Positions 16,310 through 24,184 of a stretch of 64,000 nucleotides of DNA are shown piece by piece (the stretch's first letter is position 1; each line of letters opens with the position of its first letter). The position numbers and the translations under genes were made by a program. The stretch is from Actinomadura physcomitrii (lineage in GTDB: Bacteria > Actinomycetota > Actinomycetes > Streptosporangiales > Streptosporangiaceae): the NCBI RefSeq assembly GCF_008923205.2, contig NZ_WBMS02000027.1:62001-126000 (forward strand), read 5' to 3'. The notes below the pieces were generated by a model. The model did not search any database and was not told where the DNA came from. It was given only the letters and a program-made list of their open reading frames with translations.

Positions 16310-17533
16310 TCAGCCCTCGCCCGCCGAGAAGACCTCGTCGCGGGCCTGCTCCAGGGCGGCGTGCAGGGCGCCGCGCAGCACCGGGTTGCCCTCCACCTCG
16401 GTCACCGCGACGGTGGGGCGGGTCGGGCTGATCCGCCCGACGGCCCGTTCGATGCGGGTGGCGAGCGGTGCGCCGCCGGCCCGCCCGAGGCTGCCCGACA
16501 GTACCACCAGGCCCGGGTCCAGGACGATGTTGACCGAGGTCACGCCGTAGGAGAACCGGTCGGCGAGCTCGTCCAGGAACGCGCCGCCCCGGGACTCGTC
16601 GGCCGCCGCCGCGCGGACGCACTCCACCGCGGTCGGCTCGGTGATGCCGTGCTCGTGGGCGAGGGCGCGGACCCCGTCCGCGCCGACCAGGGCGCCGTAG
16701 CCGCCGGCGAGGGTCGGGATCCCCCACGAGGTCGACTCGGTGACGCCGCCCTCCTCCTCGGGGACGCGCCGGGCGGTGCTGAGCGGCAGCGGCGCCCCGG
16801 GGACGGGCAGGTACCCGATCTCGCCCGCGCCGCCGGACCTGCCGCGGTGCAGCCGGCCGCCGAGCATCACCGAGAGGCCCATGCCGCGGTCGAACCACAT
16901 CAGCGCGAAGTCCTCGGCGTCGCGGGCGGCGCCGTAGGCGCGCTCGGCGATCGCGGCGAGGTTCACGTCGTTCTCGATCGTCACGGGCCGGCGCAGGTCG
17001 GTGCGCAGGGCGGCGAGGACGCCCTCGTGCCAGGCGGGAAGGTCGAAGGCGAACTGGACGTCGCCGGAGCGCGGGTCGACGACGCCGGGGGTGCCGATGA
17101 CGAAGGCGCTCAACCGGTCGAGCGCGACCTTGGCGGAGCGGCACGCCTTGACGACCGCGTTGTGGATCATCTTGACGGGCTCGTCAGCGCCGTTCGGGTC
17201 GACGGTAACCTGGGCGACCATGCGTCCGGTGATGTCGGCGACGCCCGCGGTGACACCGTCCGGCCCCACCTCCAGACCCGCGACGTAGGCGCTCGACGGC
17301 ACCACGGCGTACAGGGCGGCGTTCGGCCCGCGGCCGCCGGCCTGCTCCCCGACGACCGCCACCAGACCGCGCTCCTCGAGCCGGGACAGCAGTTGGGAGG
17401 CGGTGACCTTGGAGAGCCCGGTGTGCTCGCCGATCTGCGCGCGCGTCAGCGGGCCGCGCTCGACGAGCAGGTCCAGCGCCGCGCGGTCGTTCAGCTCACG
17501 CAGCAGCCGCGGCGTTCCCGGGCGTCTGGCCAT
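16310..17533 (-). CDS. ROK family transcriptional regulator
   Basis: 407 residues. An N-terminal winged helix-turn-helix (about 12-65, LTRAQIGEHTGLSKVTASQLLSRL) is joined to a ROK sugar-sensing domain with IENDVNLAAIAERAYG and GGAGEIGYLPV. The cysteine cluster CxCGxxGCxE, which binds zinc in many ROK proteins, is not seen; VTESTSWG stands in the expected region. ROK repressors typically bind a phosphorylated or free sugar and release DNA. The gene is divergent from the ABC importer operon, so it is the likely regulator of that operon and of itself. Start ATG at 17533. Confidence 0.9.
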   Translation of the reverse strand: MARRPGTPRLLRELNDRAALDLLVERGPLTRAQIGEHTGLSKVTASQLLSRLEERGLVAVVGEQAGGRGPNAALYAVVPSSAYVAGLEVGPDGVTAGVADITGRMVAQVTVDPNGADEPVKMIHNAVVKACRSAKVALDRLSAFVIGTPGVVDPRSGDVQFAFDLPAWHEGVLAALRTDLRRPVTIENDVNLAAIAERAYGAARDAEDFALMWFDRGMGLSVMLGGRLHRGRSGGAGEIGYLPVPGAPLPLSTARRVPEEEGGVTESTSWGIPTLAGGYGALVGADGVRALAHEHGITEPTAVECVRAAAADESRGGAFLDELADRFSYGVTSVNIVLDPGLVVLSGSLGRAGGAPLATRIERAVGRISPTRPTVAVTEVEGNPVLRGALHAALEQARDEVFSAGEG

Positions 17534-17575
17534 GCTGGTACCCCTCGATGTCTCAATCCGCTAACGGGCGGTTTT

Positions 17576-17593
17576 GTTTAGGAAAGTTTCTTG
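17576..17593. promoter_or_regulatory. Candidate ROK operator
   Basis: GTTTAGGAAAGTTTCTTG contains the inverted repeat GGAAA-G-TTTCT, AT-rich against a GC-rich background. It lies in the 252-base divergent region between the ROK gene and the solute-binding protein gene. A GAAA-N-TTTC core is a familiar pattern for actinobacterial ROK sites. Confidence 0.5.
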
Positions 17594-17785
17594 TTAGTTT
17601 ACCCGCAAGCGCCGACCGATCCCTCATCCGGGGAGGGGCGTGCAGAGCGCCGACTGGCGAGCAGGGCGCCCGCGAGCGACGCGACGGCGAGCGGGGCATG
17701 TCCCGGACCCTAAAGGGTCGGGACGTGCTCCACTCGCACCGCAGGCCACCAGGCCCCGCGAGGCGATGCCGGAAAGGAACCCCCA

Positions 17786-19057
17786 GTGAAGTACATCAAG
17801 GTTGCGGCCACGGCGGCCGTGATCGCCCTGGCCGCCACGGCCTGCGGCGGCGGAGACGACAAGAAGGACGACTCCGGCGCGGGCAAGGACCCGGCGCAGC
17901 TCAAGGTCTGGATGATGGGCGACGGGACCACCGAGCAGACGAACTTCCTCAAGGGCGTCGAGACCGAGTTCAAGCAGAAGCACCCGAACACGGCCGTCCA
18001 GATCAAGTACGTGCCGTGGCCGCAGGTCGCCACCACCTTCCAGAAGGCCGCCGCCGGCGGCGAGGGCCCGGACGTGACCGAGCTCGGCAACACCGACGTC
18101 CAGTCGCACATCGAGCAGGGCAACCTCGCCGACGTCACCGACGAGATGTCCGGCTGGGCGGACTCCAAGACCCTCAACAAGACCGCCATCGCCAACGACC
18201 AGGCGGACGGCAAGACCTACGCCGTGCCGTGGTACGGCGGCGTCCGCGCCATCTGGTACCGCAAGGACTGGTTCGACGAGCTGAAGATTCAGCCGCCGGC
18301 GAACTGGGCGGACCTGGTCGCCGCGGCCAAGAAGATCCAGGACGCCAAGAAGGTGCCCGGCATCGGCGCCCCGAGCGACCAGACCAACGCCCTGGTCAGC
18401 TTCATCTGGGGCAACGGCGGCGAGGTCGCGGTCAAGGACGGCGGCAAGTGGACCGGCAAGCTCGACCAGCCGCAGGCGGTCGAGGCCGTGAACTTCTACG
18501 CCGGCCTCGTCAACAAGGAGAAGGTCGCGCCGGAGAAGTACGTCGGCAAGAACGAGCTGGACGGCCCGCAGCGCGACTTCGCGCTCGGCAAGCTCGGCAT
18601 GTACATCGACGGCAGCTGGGCGCTGGCGCAGATGAAGAAGATCTCGCCCAAGGACGCGAGCAAGTGGGCGGTCTTCCCGATCCCGGCCAAGACGGGCGGG
18701 AACGCGCCGGTCATGGCGGGCGGCTCCGACCTCGCCGTCTGGAAGGACAGCAAGGCCAAGAAGGCCGCGTTCGACTACATCACGATCCTCAACAACGCCG
18801 CGAACGCCAAGAAGTGGGCCGACATCAGCGGCTTCTCCTCGATGCGGTCGGACGTCCAGTTCTCCGACCCGGCGCTCGCGCCGTTCACGAAGATCGCGAC
18901 CAACACCAAGTTCACCCCGATCAGCGCCGGCTGGGGCGACTTCGAGCAGTCCAAGAAGGTGCTGCCGAACGCGGTGAAGGCGATCATGCAGGGCAAGTCG
19001 GCCGACGACGAGATGAAGAAGGCCAACGAGCAGGCCAACGAGCTGCTCAACCAGTAG
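17786..19057 (+). CDS. ABC sugar importer, solute-binding lipoprotein
   Basis: 423 residues, family 1 extracellular solute-binding protein. The N-terminus MKYIKVAATAAVIALAATAC is a lipoprotein signal with lipobox LAATAC and Cys20. The mature part has typical features: LKVWMMGDGTTE, GPDVTELGNTD, VPWYGGVRAIWYRKDWF, and LGKLGMYIDGSWAL. Start is GTG at 17786 with GGAAAGGAA upstream. It is the first gene of an importer operon, followed by two permeases and a GH3 glycosidase. By context it binds a short oligosaccharide, possibly chitobiose/GlcNAc, but specificity is inferred. No ATP-binding subunit is encoded here; a shared MsiK-type ATPase elsewhere is likely. Confidence 0.9.
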   Translation: MKYIKVAATAAVIALAATACGGGDDKKDDSGAGKDPAQLKVWMMGDGTTEQTNFLKGVETEFKQKHPNTAVQIKYVPWPQVATTFQKAAAGGEGPDVTELGNTDVQSHIEQGNLADVTDEMSGWADSKTLNKTAIANDQADGKTYAVPWYGGVRAIWYRKDWFDELKIQPPANWADLVAAAKKIQDAKKVPGIGAPSDQTNALVSFIWGNGGEVAVKDGGKWTGKLDQPQAVEAVNFYAGLVNKEKVAPEKYVGKNELDGPQRDFALGKLGMYIDGSWALAQMKKISPKDASKWAVFPIPAKTGGNAPVMAGGSDLAVWKDSKAKKAAFDYITILNNAANAKKWADISGFSSMRSDVQFSDPALAPFTKIATNTKFTPISAGWGDFEQSKKVLPNAVKAIMQGKSADDEMKKANEQANELLNQ

Positions 19058-19085
19058 CCGGGCCGTTCGTCCCGTAGCACCGGGC

Positions 19086-19131
19086 ATCCGGCGGGCCCGC
19101 ACCGCAGGTTCCCCCCGCGGACCCGCCGGAT
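19086..19131 (+). terminator. Hairpin between binding protein and permease
   Basis: ATCCGGCGGG pairs with CCCGCCGGAT, plus four further pairs inside, forming a strong stem in the 126-base gap after the binding-protein gene. It probably acts as an mRNA stabiliser or partial terminator that keeps permease levels below binding-protein levels, as in other ABC importer operons. Confidence 0.6.
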
Positions 19132-19183
19132 CCCGCCCCGCCGGGACCCGCATGCCACCCGTCCCCGCTGATCGGAAGCGTTC

Positions 19184-20155
19184 ATGCTCGACACCGCTCC
19201 CGCGGTGCGCAGGCCGCCGGGCCGCAGACCGTCCGGCCGCGGGCGCCCGCGCCGCCGGCCCCGAATCGGGCCCTACCTGCTGATCGCGCCGACCGTCGTC
19301 GTGATCGCCGTGCTGATGTTCTGGCCGATGATCCAGATCGCGATCATGTCGTTCCAGAAGGTCGGCAACCGCCAGCTGCGCGGCGAGCCGGCCGAGTCGG
19401 TCGGCACCGAGAACTTCGACACCATCCTCAAGGACCCGCTCTTCTGGGCGGCCTTCCGGCACACCGTGCTGTTCGCGGTCGTCGCCGTCACCTTGACCAT
19501 GCTGATCGGGACGCTCGTCGGGCTGCTGCTCAACAAGCTCGGCAAGCGGATGTCGAGCTTCGTCTCCGGCGGCGTGATGGTCGCCTGGGCGACCCCGCCG
19601 GTCACCGCCGCGATCATCTTCAGCTGGCTGTTCGGCTCGACCGGCGGCCTGGTCAACTGGTTCCTCGACAAGCTGCCGGACGCGCTGGTCGGCGGCGGCT
19701 GGAACGACTACAACTGGTTCTCCACGCCGCTGTCCACCTACACGGTGCTGACGGTCTGCGTCGTCTGGCAGGCATGCCCGTTCGTGGCGGTGTCGGTGCT
19801 CGCCGGCCTGAAGAGCGTCCCCCGCGAGCTGTACGAGGCGGCGCGGGTGGACGGCTCCGGCCCGTGGCGGACGTTCTGGAGCCTCACCTACCCGATGCTC
19901 AAGCCGATCTTCCTCGTCGTCCTGGTGATGTCGATCATCTGGGACTTCAAGGTGTTCACCCAGCTGTTCATCATGTCCGGGATGGCCAACCGCGACGCGT
20001 TCAACCTGTCGCTGTACGGCTACTCCGAGGCGTTCGGCGCGCTCAACCCCAAGCTCGGGATGGGCTCGGCCATCGCGGCGGTGCTCACGCTGATCCTGCT
20101 CGTCGTCACCGCGCTGTACGTGCGGGTCATGGTGCGTCAGGGGGAGACCCGATGA
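19184..20155 (+). CDS. ABC sugar importer permease (MalF type)
   Basis: 323 residues with about six transmembrane helices; the first is YLLIAPTVVVIAVLMFWPM. The cytoplasmic EAA loop that docks the ATPase is ELYEAARVDGSGPWRTFWSL. The N-terminus is arginine-rich, as is usual for MalF-type subunits of actinobacteria. Start ATG at 19184. The stop overlaps the next ATG (ATGA), so translation is coupled. With the following permease it forms the membrane channel of the importer. Confidence 0.9.
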   Translation: MLDTAPAVRRPPGRRPSGRGRPRRRPRIGPYLLIAPTVVVIAVLMFWPMIQIAIMSFQKVGNRQLRGEPAESVGTENFDTILKDPLFWAAFRHTVLFAVVAVTLTMLIGTLVGLLLNKLGKRMSSFVSGGVMVAWATPPVTAAIIFSWLFGSTGGLVNWFLDKLPDALVGGGWNDYNWFSTPLSTYTVLTVCVVWQACPFVAVSVLAGLKSVPRELYEAARVDGSGPWRTFWSLTYPMLKPIFLVVLVMSIIWDFKVFTQLFIMSGMANRDAFNLSLYGYSEAFGALNPKLGMGSAIAAVLTLILLVVTALYVRVMVRQGETR

Positions 20156-21042
20156 GCCAGGCGACCCTCAAGGCGCGGCGCCCCGCACGAGGCCGGCCGG
20201 CCGCGCGCAAGCGGGCCCGCAGGATCGGCCTGAACGGGCTCGGCCTGCTGGTGTTCGTGCTGGCGGTCTTCCCCGTCTTCTGGATGGCGTCCACCGCGTT
20301 CAAGCCGAACAGCGAGATCTTCAGCACCACGCCGAAGCCGCTGCCCGCGCACCCGACGCTGGCTCACTTCGACTTCGTCCTCAACGGCGGCATCGCGCAG
20401 GTGTCGTTCTGGACCTACTTCCGCAACAGCCTCGTGCTGGCCCTGATCACCGTCGTGGTGTCGAGCCTGCTGGCGCTGCTGGCCGCGACCGCCGTCGCGC
20501 GGTTCCGCTTCCGGTTCCGCACCACCTTCCTGATCATGCTGCTGGTGGTGCAGATGGTGCCGCTGGAGTCGCTGGTCATCCCGCTGTTCCTGGACCTCAA
20601 GCGGCTCGACATGCTGAACACGCTGCCGGGCCTCGCGGTCGTCTACATCGGGTTCGCGGTGCCGTTCGCGATCTGGATGCTGCGCGGCTTCGTCGCCGCC
20701 GTCCCGAAGGAGCTGGAGGAGGCCGCCGCGATCGACGGCGCCGGCCCGGTCCGCACCTTCTTCACCGTCATGCTCCCGCTCGTCGCGCCCGGCCTGGTCG
20801 CGACCAGCATCTTCTCGTTCATCACCGCGTGGAACGAGTTCATCTTCGCCTTCACGTTCCTGGACGACCAGGACAAGTACACCCTGCCGATCATGCTGCA
20901 GTTCTTCTTCGGCCGCAGCAGCACCGCCTGGGGGCCCATCATGGCAGCATCGACGCTGCTCACCATTCCCGTCATCGCCTTCTTCCTGCTCGTCCAGCGC
21001 CGCATGGTGTCCGGGCTGACCGCCGGGGCGGTGAAGGGGTGA
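20152..21042 (+). CDS. ABC sugar importer permease (MalG type)
   Basis: 296 residues with six predicted helices, starting LGLLVFVLAVFPVFWMASTAFK, the usual MalG-type opening. The EAA loop is ELEEAAAIDGAGPVRTFFTV. The ATG at 20152 overlaps the preceding stop by four bases, and its own stop overlaps the GTG of the glycosidase gene, so the last three genes are translationally coupled. It belongs to the same complex as the preceding permease. Confidence 0.92.
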   Translation: MSQATLKARRPARGRPAARKRARRIGLNGLGLLVFVLAVFPVFWMASTAFKPNSEIFSTTPKPLPAHPTLAHFDFVLNGGIAQVSFWTYFRNSLVLALITVVVSSLLALLAATAVARFRFRFRTTFLIMLLVVQMVPLESLVIPLFLDLKRLDMLNTLPGLAVVYIGFAVPFAIWMLRGFVAAVPKELEEAAAIDGAGPVRTFFTVMLPLVAPGLVATSIFSFITAWNEFIFAFTFLDDQDKYTLPIMLQFFFGRSSTAWGPIMAASTLLTIPVIAFFLLVQRRMVSGLTAGAVKG

Positions 21043-22496
21043 CCGCCGACGACATCGCGACCACCGGCGAGATCGCCCGGCTGGCGCGGGGCACCCTGCT
21101 GCCCTCCTTCCCGGGGGCGTCCGCGCCGCGGTGGCTGCTGGACGAGCTGGAGGCGGGGCTCGGCGGCGTGACGCTGTTCGCGCTGACCGGCAACGTGCCG
21201 AGCCCGGAATCCCTCGCCGCGCTGACCGCGCGGCTGCGCAAGGCGGGCGACCCGTTCATCAGCATCGACGAGGAGGGCGGCGACGTCACCCGGCTCGGCG
21301 GGCACGCCACCGGCAGCCCGTACCCGGGCAACGCCGCGCTCGGCGCGGTCGACGACCCGGAGCTGACCCGGCGGATCTACCGCTCGCTCGGCGCGGAGCT
21401 CGCCGAGGTCGGCGTCAATCTCAACTTCGCCCCGTCGGTGGACGTCAACACCGCCGACGACAACCCGGTGATCGGCACCCGCTCGTTCGGCTCGGACCCC
21501 GGGCTCGTCGCCCGGCACGCGGCGGCGGCCGTGACCGGCACCCAGGAGGCGGGCGTCGCCGCCTGCTGCAAGCACTTCCCGGGGCACGGCGCGACCGTGG
21601 AGGACTCCCATCTCGGCGTCCCGATCGTCGACGCCGACCTGGAGCTGCTGGACCGCCGCGAGCTGGTCCCGTTCCGGGCGGCGATCGCGGCGGGCACCCG
21701 CGCGGTGATGACCGGGCACCTGAACCTGCCCGCGATCACCGGCGGGGTGCCGGCCACGCTGTCCCCCGCCGCGATCACCGGGCTGCTGCGCGAGCACCTC
21801 GGCTACCAGGGCGTGATCGTCACCGACGCGCTGGACATGCGGGGCGCGAGCGGCGCGATCGGCATCCCGGAGGCGTCGGTGCGGGCCCTGATCGCCGGCG
21901 CGGACCTGCTGTGCCTCGGCCCGAACGAGCACGCAGAGTCGCTCCGGGCGACCCTGGACGCGATCGAGGAGGCCGTCCGCACCGGCCGGCTGCCCGCCGC
22001 GCGGCTGCACGACGCGGCGGAGCGCACCCGGCGGCTGCGCGACTGGCTCGCCGGCCGCAGCCCCGCCGCGGTGGACCGCGCCGCCGGGCTGGAGGCGGCC
22101 CGCCGGGCGGTCCGGGTGACCGGGGCGCTGCCCGGCTGGACCGGGGCGCCGCTGGTCGTCGAGGTGGAGGCGACCGGCAACATCGCGGTGGGGCCGACGC
22201 CCTGGGGCCTGCACCCCTGGGCGCCCGACGCCGTCCGGGCCGCGGGGGCGCCCGGAGAGGCGGAAGGTGTCCTGGAACGTGCCACGGGGCGCGGTCTGGT
22301 GATCGTGCTGCGGGACGCCCACCGGAACGCGGCGCAGCGGGCGCTCACCACCGCCCTGCTCACCGCCCGCCCGGACGCCGTGGTCGTGGAGATGGGCCTG
22401 CCGGTCTGGCGCCCCGGCGCGGCCGTCTACGTTGCCACCTACGGCGCCGCCGCCGCCAACGCCCAAGCCGCCGCCGAACTCCTCGGCCTCTGCTGA
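21039..22496 (+). CDS. Glycoside hydrolase family 3, beta-N-acetylhexosaminidase-like
   Basis: 485 residues. The GH3 N-terminal barrel carries CCKHFPGHGATVEDSH, matching the NagZ-type KHFPGHG-x-T-x-x-DSH motif that supplies the His-Asp pair. The likely nucleophile Asp is in VIVTDALDMRGA. No signal peptide is visible, so the enzyme is cytoplasmic and would cleave oligosaccharides after uptake. The start GTG at 21039 overlaps the permease stop. Context points to GlcNAc-containing glycans such as chitobiose or cell-wall fragments. A second GH3 activity (beta-glucosidase) is less likely because of the motif. The C-terminal ~150 residues are alanine-rich and variable in the family. Confidence 0.88.
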   Translation: MTADDIATTGEIARLARGTLLPSFPGASAPRWLLDELEAGLGGVTLFALTGNVPSPESLAALTARLRKAGDPFISIDEEGGDVTRLGGHATGSPYPGNAALGAVDDPELTRRIYRSLGAELAEVGVNLNFAPSVDVNTADDNPVIGTRSFGSDPGLVARHAAAAVTGTQEAGVAACCKHFPGHGATVEDSHLGVPIVDADLELLDRRELVPFRAAIAAGTRAVMTGHLNLPAITGGVPATLSPAAITGLLREHLGYQGVIVTDALDMRGASGAIGIPEASVRALIAGADLLCLGPNEHAESLRATLDAIEEAVRTGRLPAARLHDAAERTRRLRDWLAGRSPAAVDRAAGLEAARRAVRVTGALPGWTGAPLVVEVEATGNIAVGPTPWGLHPWAPDAVRAAGAPGEAEGVLERATGRGLVIVLRDAHRNAAQRALTTALLTARPDAVVVEMGLPVWRPGAAVYVATYGAAAANAQAAAELLGLC

Positions 22497-22514
22497 ATCG
22501 GCGCCGCCCTCAGC

Positions 22515-22669
22515 CGTCGCGATCGCGAGCGAAGCCAAGTTCGAGCGAAGCAAGAACTTGATCGCGCAGCGAGGCCCCTCAGGGCCGAGTCGGAGCGATG
22601 CAGCGATCGCACGCATCGCCCGTTGACGAGAAGGCGCTCCAGCGCCCGACCGCCGAGGGCGGTGCAAGC
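22515..22669. repeat. Dispersed structured repeat, copy B
   Basis: Second copy of the element at 2821-2970. It shares 59 identical bases (22515-22573) and 27 more (22587-22613). The first small hairpin is GGCCC-CTCA-GGGCC. The outer stem is GCATCGCCC (22613-22621) with GGGCGGTGC (22657-22665), one G-T pair. The inner hairpin is GGCGCT-CC-AGCGCC (22633-22646). The stems replace those of copy A with different but pairing bases. It lies between the GH3 stop and the Rrf2 promoter. Confidence 0.85.
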
Positions 22670-22704
22670 GGCACCGCAGCACCAGACCAGTCCGATCGGC
22701 AAGG

Positions 22705-22710
22705 GATAAT
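22705..22710 (+). promoter_or_regulatory. -10 element of leaderless Rrf2 gene
   Basis: GATAAT ends six bases before the ATG at 22717, with no room for a ribosome site. The transcript probably starts at the ATG. Confidence 0.6.
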
Positions 22711-22716
22711 ACTTGC

Positions 22717-23181
22717 ATGCGATTGTCCGCCCGGGTCGACTACGCCTTGCGTGCCGCCGCGGAGCTGGCGGTGGCCGGGAGTCACCCGGTGACCGCGGTC
22801 CAGCTCGCGGAGGCCCAGCAGATTCCGCCCAAATTCCTGGAGAACATCCTCGGCCAGCTGCGCCGCTCGGGGCTCGTCCGCAGCCAGCGCGGCCCTGAGG
22901 GCGGCTACTGGCTGGCGCGCCCGGCCGAGCAGATCTCCCTCGCCGACATCATCCGCGCCATCGACGGTCCGCTGCTCGGTGTGCGGGGCGAGCGCCCCGA
23001 GCACGTCGGCTACGAGGGGCCGGCCCGGTCCCTGCAGGAGGTGTGGATCGCGCTGCGCGCGAGCGAGCGCGCCATCCTGGAGCGAGTGACCCTCGCGCAC
23101 ATCGCCGCCGGCGAGCTGCCCGACGGCGTCCGCAAGCTCACCGAGGACCCGTCCGCCTGGGAGAGCCCCTCCTTCATCTAG
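22717..23181 (+). CDS. Rrf2 family transcriptional regulator
   Basis: 154 residues. The winged helix begins MRLSARVDYALRAAAELA and continues QQIPPKFLENILGQLRRSG, then the wing RGPEGGYWLARP: the standard Rrf2 layout. The three cysteines that hold an iron-sulfur cluster in IscR, NsrR and RsrR are absent (the protein has no cysteine), so it must sense something else or act as a CymR-type partner protein. It appears leaderless, directly after the structured repeat copy B. The nei-like gene begins 12 bases downstream and is likely co-transcribed. Confidence 0.88.
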   Translation: MRLSARVDYALRAAAELAVAGSHPVTAVQLAEAQQIPPKFLENILGQLRRSGLVRSQRGPEGGYWLARPAEQISLADIIRAIDGPLLGVRGERPEHVGYEGPARSLQEVWIALRASERAILERVTLAHIAAGELPDGVRKLTEDPSAWESPSFI

Positions 23182-23193
23182 CGGGTCGGGACC

Positions 23194-23982
23194 GTGCCGG
23201 AAGGGGACGTCGTCTGGCTGACCGCCCGGCGCCTGCACGAGGCGCTCGCCGGGCGGCCGCTGACCCGTGCCCAGTTCCGGGTGCCGCGCCTCGCCACCGC
23301 CGACCTGCGCGGCCGGACGGTCCTGGAGGTCGTCTCGCGCGGCAAGCACCTGCTCATCCGTGTCGAGGGCGGCCTGACGATCCACACGCATCTGCTCATG
23401 GAGGGCCGCTGGCTGATCCGGCCGGCGGGGCCGCCGCCGCGCGACCACCGGGTCCGGCTGGTGCTGGCGAACGCCGAACGGCAGGCGGTCGGGCAGTCGC
23501 TCGGGCTGGTCGAGCTGCTGCGCACCGCCGAGGAGGACGCGGCCGTCGGCCACCTCGGCCCGGACCTGCTCGACCCCGGCTGGGACGGTGATCTGGCGGC
23601 GCGGGCCGTCGCGCGGCTCGAGGAGCAGCCCGAGCGCGCGATCGGCGAGGCGCTGCTCGACCAGACGCGGCTCGCCGGGATCGGCAACGTCTACAAGGCC
23701 GAGATCCTGTTCCTGCGCGGCGTCCACCCGTGGACGCCCGTGGCCGGCGTCCGCGACCTCCCCGCTCTCGTGGAGCTCGCTCACCGGCTCCTGGACGCCA
23801 ACAAGGAGCGGCACGGGCACATCACCACGGGAAACCTGGGGCGCGGCCAGGAGCACTGGGTGTACGGGCGCGCCGGGCGTCCGTGCCGCCGCTGCGGGAC
23901 CCGGATCGAGCGCGCCTCCCAGGCGTCCGGGGTGGGCGACCGGACGGCCTTCTGGTGCCCCCGCTGCCAACCGGCCCGCTAG
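23194..23982 (+). CDS. Fpg/Nei family DNA glycosylase (Nei-like)
   Basis: 262 residues. Base-excision repair enzyme for oxidised bases with AP-lyase activity. After the GTG start the sequence PEGD supplies the catalytic N-terminal proline and glutamate, and the PEGD form is typical of Nei rather than Fpg. The helix-two-turn-helix is LLDQTRLAGIGNVYKAEILF, and the C-terminal zinc finger is CRRCG...CPRC. The intercalation-loop region has THLLMEGRW. Start at 23194 is fixed by the need for Pro at position 2. It follows the Rrf2 gene closely. Confidence 0.92.
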   Translation: MPEGDVVWLTARRLHEALAGRPLTRAQFRVPRLATADLRGRTVLEVVSRGKHLLIRVEGGLTIHTHLLMEGRWLIRPAGPPPRDHRVRLVLANAERQAVGQSLGLVELLRTAEEDAAVGHLGPDLLDPGWDGDLAARAVARLEEQPERAIGEALLDQTRLAGIGNVYKAEILFLRGVHPWTPVAGVRDLPALVELAHRLLDANKERHGHITTGNLGRGQEHWVYGRAGRPCRRCGTRIERASQASGVGDRTAFWCPRCQPAR

Positions 23983-24171
23983 AACGAACACCGCCTGCCC
24001 GGCTGGGCAGCCGGTACGGCGTATCGGAGCGGTCGGCGCCCGTGCCGCGCCTCGAGGTCGCGGACGGGTCGCCGCCGGCGGCGGGTCGCCGGATCCTGCG
24101 CCCGCAGAAGCATCCTCCGATTGCGATCGTTCCAAGTCAATTCTCGGGTTTCCTTATCGATCTCCTAGGCC

Positions 24172-24177
24172 TACCTT
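24172..24177 (+). promoter_or_regulatory. -10 element of leaderless LysR gene
   Basis: TACCTT ends seven bases before the GTG at 24185. No ribosome site fits between, so leaderless initiation is likely. Confidence 0.5.
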
Positions 24178-24184
24178 GGGACGG

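Noticed and set aside
20643..22718. 691-codon minus-strand frame opposite the permease and GH3 genes
   Set aside because: It is a shadow of well-supported plus-strand genes; its match to the frame near 2692-3066 arises only from the shared repeat element.
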